This document shows, one piece after another, positions 59,635 through 64,000 of a stretch of 64,000 nucleotides of DNA. The DNA is from Pseudomonas sp. stari2 (GTDB lineage: Bacteria; Pseudomonadota; Gammaproteobacteria; Pseudomonadales; Pseudomonadaceae). Below the pieces are notes generated by a model that ran no database searches, was not told the origin of the DNA, and worked only from the letters and a program-made list of their open reading frames with translations. Positions within the stretch are counted from its first letter, which is position 1, and each line of letters starts with the position of its first letter. The translations under genes and the position numbers were made by a program. Location: assembly GCF_040760005.1 (NCBI RefSeq), contig NZ_CP099760.1:893001-957000 (forward strand), given 5' to 3'.

Positions 59635-60076
59635 CCGCGCTCCAGATTTTCTTGTAGGCCCACGCAGTGCAGATGACTCGCGGTTTATTGGCAGCCGAAA
59701 AACGTATTTCTCACCCGTTTCCTTGAGTGCGACATCGAAGATTTTTTTGAAACGATTGTCGGACAAATTCCTCTGCCTCAAATGAATTCGGCCGCGCGTG
59801 AGGGAAATTGAGGCTGCAAAAGAAAATTATTGTGAGCGGTGTTCGGCGGGATGTCAGATTCTGTCGCAAATGCCCTCAAGTCCTGTCGCCAACAACTCCG
59901 ACAGCCTCGGCTATGATTCGCAGCAGTCGATAAAGAGGCGGATCGGCCCGGTTTATCCGGCACAGTGTGTGCATCCACAGGTTCACAGGTCGGCAACCCC
60001 TCCCCGTGATGCGAGGATTGCCGTATAACGAGTGACATTCGCGTGTTTGGTAATAAAGGACCCACAATAAAAGCTG
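59635..60076. other. Divergent intergenic region, chemoreceptor / RIO kinase
   Basis: These 442 bases show no gene. They must hold the chemoreceptor promoter (minus) and the RIO kinase promoter (plus). On the minus strand GCCAATAA near 59690 resembles a FliA -10 box, but the -35 match is poor. Otherwise nothing was recognised. Confidence 0.5.
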
Positions 60077-60973
60077 ATGAAGACTCCAAAACGCATTGAA
60101 CCCCTGATCGAGGACGGTCTGGTCGACGAAGTGCTGCGTCCACTCATGAGTGGCAAAGAAGCAGCTGTTTATGTGGTGCGCTGCGGCAATCAGTTACGTT
60201 GCGCAAAGGTCTACAAGGAGGCGAACAAACGCAGTTTCCGCCAGGCGGCCGAGTATCAGGAAGGCCGCAAGGTTCGTAACAGCCGACAGGCCCGGGCGAT
60301 GGCCAAGGGTTCCAAGTTCGGGCGCAAGGAAGCCGAAGACGCCTGGCAGAACGCCGAAGTCGCGGCGCTGTTCCGCCTGGCCAACGCCGGTGTGCGGGTG
60401 CCCAAGCCGTACGATTTCCTCGAAGGCGTGCTGCTGATGGAACTGGTGGCCGACGAATACGGCGATGCCGCACCGCGTCTGAACGACGTGGTGCTGGAGC
60501 CGGATCAGGCCCGCGAATATCACGCGTTCCTGATTTCGCAGATCGTGCTGATGTTGTGTACCGGTCTGGTGCACGGTGACCTCTCGGAGTTCAACGTGCT
60601 GCTGACGCCGACAGGGCCGGTCATCATCGACCTGCCGCAAGCGGTGGACGCCGCCGGCAACAACCACGCGTTCAGCATGCTCGAACGTGACGTCGGCAAC
60701 ATGGCGTCGTATTTCGGTCGCTTCGCCCCGGAGTTGAAGAAGACCCGATACGCCAAGGAAATGTGGGCGTTATACGAAGCGGGTACGTTGCACCCGGCCA
60801 GCGTGCTGACCGGCGAGTTCGACGATCCCGAGGACCTGGCCGATGTCGGCGGAGTGCTGCGCGAGATCGAAGCGGCGCGTCTGGATGAGGAGCGCAAGCA
60901 AGCCATCCGCGCGGCGGACGACGAGCCCAAGGGCAAGTCCGACGAACCGCCTCCGCCACCGTGGATGCAGTGA
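60077..60973 (+). CDS. RIO-type serine protein kinase
   Basis: A 298-residue bacterial RIO kinase. The nucleotide loop reads PLMSGKEAAVYVVRCG, the lysine is in LRCAKVYKEA, the catalytic loop is VHGDLSEFNVLL and the metal-binding Asp is in VIIDLPQAVD. RIO kinases act on ribosome maturation in eukaryotes and archaea; the bacterial role is not established. The C-terminus is acidic, then Pro-rich. It matches PA4780 in type, from memory. A terminator follows about 15 bases after the stop. Confidence 0.92.
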   Translation: MKTPKRIEPLIEDGLVDEVLRPLMSGKEAAVYVVRCGNQLRCAKVYKEANKRSFRQAAEYQEGRKVRNSRQARAMAKGSKFGRKEAEDAWQNAEVAALFRLANAGVRVPKPYDFLEGVLLMELVADEYGDAAPRLNDVVLEPDQAREYHAFLISQIVLMLCTGLVHGDLSEFNVLLTPTGPVIIDLPQAVDAAGNNHAFSMLERDVGNMASYFGRFAPELKKTRYAKEMWALYEAGTLHPASVLTGEFDDPEDLADVGGVLREIEAARLDEERKQAIRAADDEPKGKSDEPPPPPWMQ

Positions 60974-60986
60974 GCATCTGAAAAGG

Positions 60987-61010
60987 AAAACCCGGCTTCG
61001 GCCGGGTTTT
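60987..61010 (+). terminator. Intrinsic terminator after the RIO kinase gene
   Basis: AAAACCCGGC-TTCG-GCCGGGTTTT is a short, stable stem with a TTCG tetraloop and a T-run. Confidence 0.9.
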
Positions 61011-61029
61011 ACACATTCAAGGATTGATT

Positions 61030-62247
61030 GTGACCACCACTTCCCGCAATGCCCGGTTGATCATCACGGCCCGGCTGATTTCCGATTTCGGCGCGTTCCT
61101 CAACATGGTGGCGCTGGCCACTTATGTCTACCTGCTGAGCAACAGCGCCATGAGCGTGGGGATCTTCCTGGCCAGTCGCGTGGGCGGCGGGATTTTCGCC
61201 AGCCTGATCGGCACCGCGTTTTATCGTCGATGCAGCGGTCGCTGGCCGTTGATTGCCTTCGATCTGCTGCGCGCCGCTGTGCTCGGTTTATTGCTGATCG
61301 TGCCGGTCAGTCAGCAGGCGTTGTTGCTGCCGCTGATTGCGTTCGGTCTGGGTTTTGGCAATTCGATGTTCGCCATCGGCCTCAACAGCCAGTTGCCGCG
61401 ATTGATCGAACCGGCGCAGTTACTCAAGACCAATGCCTGGATCACCTCCGCCTCGTCCATGGCGATGGTCGGCGGCAGTCTGGTGTCCGGGGTGCTGGTC
61501 GCGGGGTTTGGTTTTGAAACTGTATTCGCGCTGAATGTGCTGACCTATCTATTGGCGGCAGTGTTGATCGCGCCGCTGCGGTTCAGCGCAACGGAGCCAG
61601 TGGCTGAATCCTGCGCTAAACAGGGGGAATGGTCGGCGTTGCTGCAGGGGTTGCGCAGCGCTCCGGTGGTGGCGGCGATGCTGGCGGTGACCATGGCTGA
61701 CACCCTCGGAAGCGCAGCGCACAACGTCGGATTTCCGATCATTTCCAAATTGCTGACGCCGGACTCGGCGAGCACCACGCTGGGCCTGATGCTTGCGGTG
61801 TGGGCCAGCGGCAAACTGCTGGGGGCGCGGATCGCCAGTCGCTTGAACGGCTCGGACAACATCAATCTGGAGCGCCGCTACTTCGGCGGCGTGTTGTTGA
61901 TGTCCTGCGGTTTCATCCTGATGTTCCAGCAGCACAGCGTCGTCGGTCTGTTGCTGTTTTCGCTGCCGGCCGGGTTAGGTGACGGGGTCTCGGAAGTCGG
62001 CCTGATGTCACGGCTGCAACGGGAGCCGGAGCCTTTGCGCCTGCCGATCTTCAGTTTCCTGACGCTGTTGCAGATGACCGGGTTCGGCGTCGGCATGCTG
62101 ATCGCCGCACCGTTCTATGAGTGGTGGGCGCCGGGGGCCGTGGTGTTGCTGTTCCACGGCATTCCCCTAGCCACTGTGCTGTCGATGAAAGCCCTGCTGC
62201 TCAGGCGCGAGCGGGTTGCGCGCAGCAGCCCGACGCCAGTTCCTTGA
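61030..62247 (+). CDS. MFS transporter
   Basis: A 405-residue major facilitator protein with about 12 membrane helices. It opens RLIISARLISDFG-like (here LIITARLISDFGAFLNMVAL) and has a central cytoplasmic loop after helix six, a standard layout for the enterobactin exporter-like or MFS_3 branch. The substrate is unknown. A GTG at 61030 has AAGGA 6 bases upstream and is preferred to the TTG at 61024. Its last 47 bases overlap the end of cueR on the other strand. Confidence 0.85.
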   Translation: MTTTSRNARLIITARLISDFGAFLNMVALATYVYLLSNSAMSVGIFLASRVGGGIFASLIGTAFYRRCSGRWPLIAFDLLRAAVLGLLLIVPVSQQALLLPLIAFGLGFGNSMFAIGLNSQLPRLIEPAQLLKTNAWITSASSMAMVGGSLVSGVLVAGFGFETVFALNVLTYLLAAVLIAPLRFSATEPVAESCAKQGEWSALLQGLRSAPVVAAMLAVTMADTLGSAAHNVGFPIISKLLTPDSASTTLGLMLAVWASGKLLGARIASRLNGSDNINLERRYFGGVLLMSCGFILMFQQHSVVGLLLFSLPAGLGDGVSEVGLMSRLQREPEPLRLPIFSFLTLLQMTGFGVGMLIAAPFYEWWAPGAVVLLFHGIPLATVLSMKALLLRRERVARSSPTPVP

Positions 62248-62614
62248 GGATCGGGCAGTCCGGGCGGTGGTCGCCGTGGCAGTGTTCGACCAGATCCTGC
62301 AGGGTGTCGCGCAGTTCGCCGAGTTCGCGGATCTTTTGATTCAGCTCGTCGATGTGCTGGCGGGCCAGGGCCTTCACATCGGCGCTGGCGCGCTGGCGGT
62401 CCTGCCAGAGCGTCAGTAACTTGCCGACTTCCTCCAGCGAAAATCCCAGGTCCCGCGAGCGCTTGATGAACGCCAGCGTGTGCAGGTCATCGTCACCGTA
62501 GAGGCGATAGCCGCTGTCGGTGCGATGGGCAGCCTTGAGCAGGCCGATCGACTCGTAATACCGGATCATTTTCGCGCTCAGGCCACTGTGGCGGGCCGCT
62601 TGGCCGATGTTCAT
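62201..62614 (-). CDS. cueR: MerR-family copper regulator CueR
   Basis: CueR activates copper export genes when it binds Cu(I). The protein has 137 residues: an N-terminal MerR helix-turn-helix ([20 protein letters not shown]), a long dimerisation helix, and the metal-binding loop [16 protein letters not shown] with the two CueR cysteines eight residues apart. The extra C-terminal CC is also typical. It overlaps the ATPase gene by four bases (ATGA), so the two form an operon in the order copA-cueR. Confidence 0.93.
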   Translation of the reverse strand: MNIGQAARHSGLSAKMIRYYESIGLLKAAHRTDSGYRLYGDDDLHTLAFIKRSRDLGFSLEEVGKLLTLWQDRQRASADVKALARQHIDELNQKIRELGELRDTLQDLVEHCHGDHRPDCPILKELASGCCAQPARA

Positions 62615-64000
62615 CGGTTGTCCTCCAGATCCTCGGGTTTCCAGGTTTTCAACAGTAGCGCATTGCTTACCACGCTGACGCTCGACAGGGCCATCGCCGC
62701 ACCGGCCAGCACCGGATTGAGAAAGCCGAACGCCGCCAGCGGAATGCCGATCAGGTTGTAGATGAAGGCCCAGAACAGGTTCTGGCGGATCTTCGCGTAA
62801 GTCTTGCGGCTGATTTCCAGCGCCGCGGGTACCAGTCGCGGATCGCCGCGCATCAGGGTGATACCGGCGGCGTGCATGGCCACGTCGGTGCCGCCGCCCA
62901 TGGCGATGCCGATATCGGCAGCGGCCAGCGCGGGGGCGTCGTTGATGCCGTCGCCGACCATGGCCACGACCCAGGTTTTTTTCAGCTCGGCGACGGTGGC
63001 GGCTTTTTCCGCCGGCAGCACTTCGGCGTGGACGTTTTCGATGCCCAGCGCTTCGGCGACGACGCGAGCGCTGCCACGGTTGTCGCCGGTCAGCAGGTGG
63101 CTGTGGATGTGCTGGGTCGCCAGTTGTTGCACCGCGTGCAGCGCGCCGGGCTTGAGGGTATCGCCGAAGGCGAAAAGACCGAGTACGCGTGGCTCGGGGC
63201 TTTGCTCGATCAGCCAGGACAGCGTGCGGCCTTCGGTTTCCCAGGCCTGGGCCGACTCGCTCAGGTTTCCGGCGTTCAGACCGCTTTCTTCCAGCAAGCG
63301 ACGGTTACCCAGCGCCAGGCGTCGGCCGTCGAGGCTGCCGGCGATGCCGCGACCGGTCAGGGACTGGCTGTCGCTCACATCCGGTACGTTCAGGCTACGT
63401 TCGGCACAGGCATCCAGCACCGCTTTGGCCAGCGGATGTTCGCTGCCGCGTTGCAGAGCGCCGGCCGCTGCCAGCAAGGCGTTTTCGTCACCGTCGATTG
63501 CACTGAAATGCGCAATGCGCGGCGTGCCGGAGGTCAGTGTTCCAGTCTTGTCGAACACCACGGCGCTGACTTCATGGGCGCGCTCCAGAGCTTCGGCGTC
63601 CTTGATCAAAATCCCGTGCCGCGCGGCCACGCCAGTGCCGGCCATGATTGCGGTCGGTGTCGCCAGGCCGAGGGCGCAGGGGCAGGCGATCACCAGCACC
63701 GCGACGGCGTTGATCAACGCCGTCTCCAGCGGCGCGCCGTATAGCCACCAGCCGATCAGCGTGGCCAGGGCCAGCAGCAGAACCGTCGGCACGAACACCT
63801 GACTGACTTTATCCACCAGTTTCTGGATCGGCGCCTTCGCGGCCTGTGCGTCTTCCACCAGACGAATGATCCGCGCCAGTACGCTTTCCGCACCGAGCGC
63901 CGTGGTCCTCACCAACAAACGGCCTTCGCCGTTGATTGCACCGCCGGTGACCTTGTCGCCCGGTTGCTTGGGCACCGGCAGGCTTTCGCCGCTGATCAAC
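62611..64000 (-). CDS. copA: Copper-exporting P-type ATPase CopA, partial
   Basis: The C-terminal 462 residues of a P1B-type ATPase; the N-terminus lies right of the window. The frame is open to the edge, and the apparent TTG start is internal (DESLISGES region). Landmarks are SGES of the actuator, the transport motif [18 protein letters not shown], the phosphorylation motif DKTGTLT, the HP dipeptide in [10 protein letters not shown] and [13 protein letters not shown] and the cueR neighbour point to Cu(I) export. The metal-binding domains are not visible. Confidence 0.93.
   Translation of the reverse strand, partial: LISGESLPVPKQPGDKVTGGAINGEGRLLVRTTALGAESVLARIIRLVEDAQAAKAPIQKLVDKVSQVFVPTVLLLALATLIGWWLYGAPLETALINAVAVLVIACPCALGLATPTAIMAGTGVAARHGILIKDAEALERAHEVSAVVFDKTGTLTSGTPRIAHFSAIDGDENALLAAAGALQRGSEHPLAKAVLDACAERSLNVPDVSDSQSLTGRGIAGSLDGRRLALGNRRLLEESGLNAGNLSESAQAWETEGRTLSWLIEQSPEPRVLGLFAFGDTLKPGALHAVQQLATQHIHSHLLTGDNRGSARVVAEALGIENVHAEVLPAEKAATVAELKKTWVVAMVGDGINDAPALAAADIGIAMGGGTDVAMHAAGITLMRGDPRLVPAALEISRKTYAKIRQNLFWAFIYNLIGIPLAAFGFLNPVLAGAAMALSSVSVVSNALLLKTWKPEDLEDNR

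Noticed and set aside
63997..63999. TTG near the right edge as the start of copA
   Set aside because: It is an internal Leu codon just before the SGES motif; the membrane and metal-binding N-terminal part of the ATPase must lie outside the window.

Overview
The window is high-GC Pseudomonas chromosome, most likely of the P. fluorescens group. The evidence is gene content and order. The run retS-purD-purH-fis-dusB-(DUF3426)-prmA-accC-accB-aroQ-ctpL-gcbA-DUF2333-NUDIX-sui1-speA is the same series as P. aeruginosa PA4856 down to PA4839 (from memory). A complete PprAB/Tad pilus locus equivalent to PA4293-PA4306 lies further right.

Layout. (1) 1-5655: the 3' part of a giant toxin gene whose start is left of the window. 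It combines a papain-like Cys-His-Asp region with a TcdA/TcdB-type translocation domain. (2) 5722-27129: MarC, the RetS hybrid sensor, purine synthesis (purD, purH), dusB-fis, prmA, acetyl-CoA carboxylase subunits accBC with aroQ, a chemoreceptor, the diguanylate cyclase GcbA, small conserved genes and speA. (3) 27363-34497: accessory genes. These are a compact VgrG coupled to a DUF4123 adaptor, a lipoprotein alpha/beta hydrolase, a MATE exporter, a small membrane protein, a MazG-like pyrophosphohydrolase coupled to cmoM, and two tandem DUF4136 lipoproteins. (4) 34646-50145: the Tad/Flp pilus region, with tadG alone; tadF-pprA divergent from fppA and pprB; the tadD/C/B/A/Z-rcpA-rcpC operon; and, divergent from it, two flp pilin genes plus a stand-alone receiver protein. 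(5) 50227-53624: a TpsB-type outer-membrane transporter next to a long repeat-rich lipoprotein. (6) 53975-57639: a MaoC hydratase, FabG4-like reductase and thiolase set. (7) 57688-64000: a dCache-type chemoreceptor, a RIO kinase, an MFS transporter, cueR and the C-terminal two thirds of a copper ATPase.

How the parts connect. Much of the window concerns surface life. RetS acts on the Gac/Rsm switch, GcbA makes c-di-GMP, PprAB controls Tad pili, and the TpsB/lipoprotein pair beside Tad may be a further surface-adhesion module. The toxin and the VgrG/DUF4123 cassette are antagonism or virulence functions.

No rRNA, tRNA, CRISPR array, insertion sequence or integrase was recognised. The most unusual items are the toxin, with a papain-like triad where clostridial toxins carry their autoprotease, the shortened VgrG cassette, and the TpsB/repeat-lipoprotein pair. 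All identifications are from reading the sequence and remembered family knowledge; no search was run.
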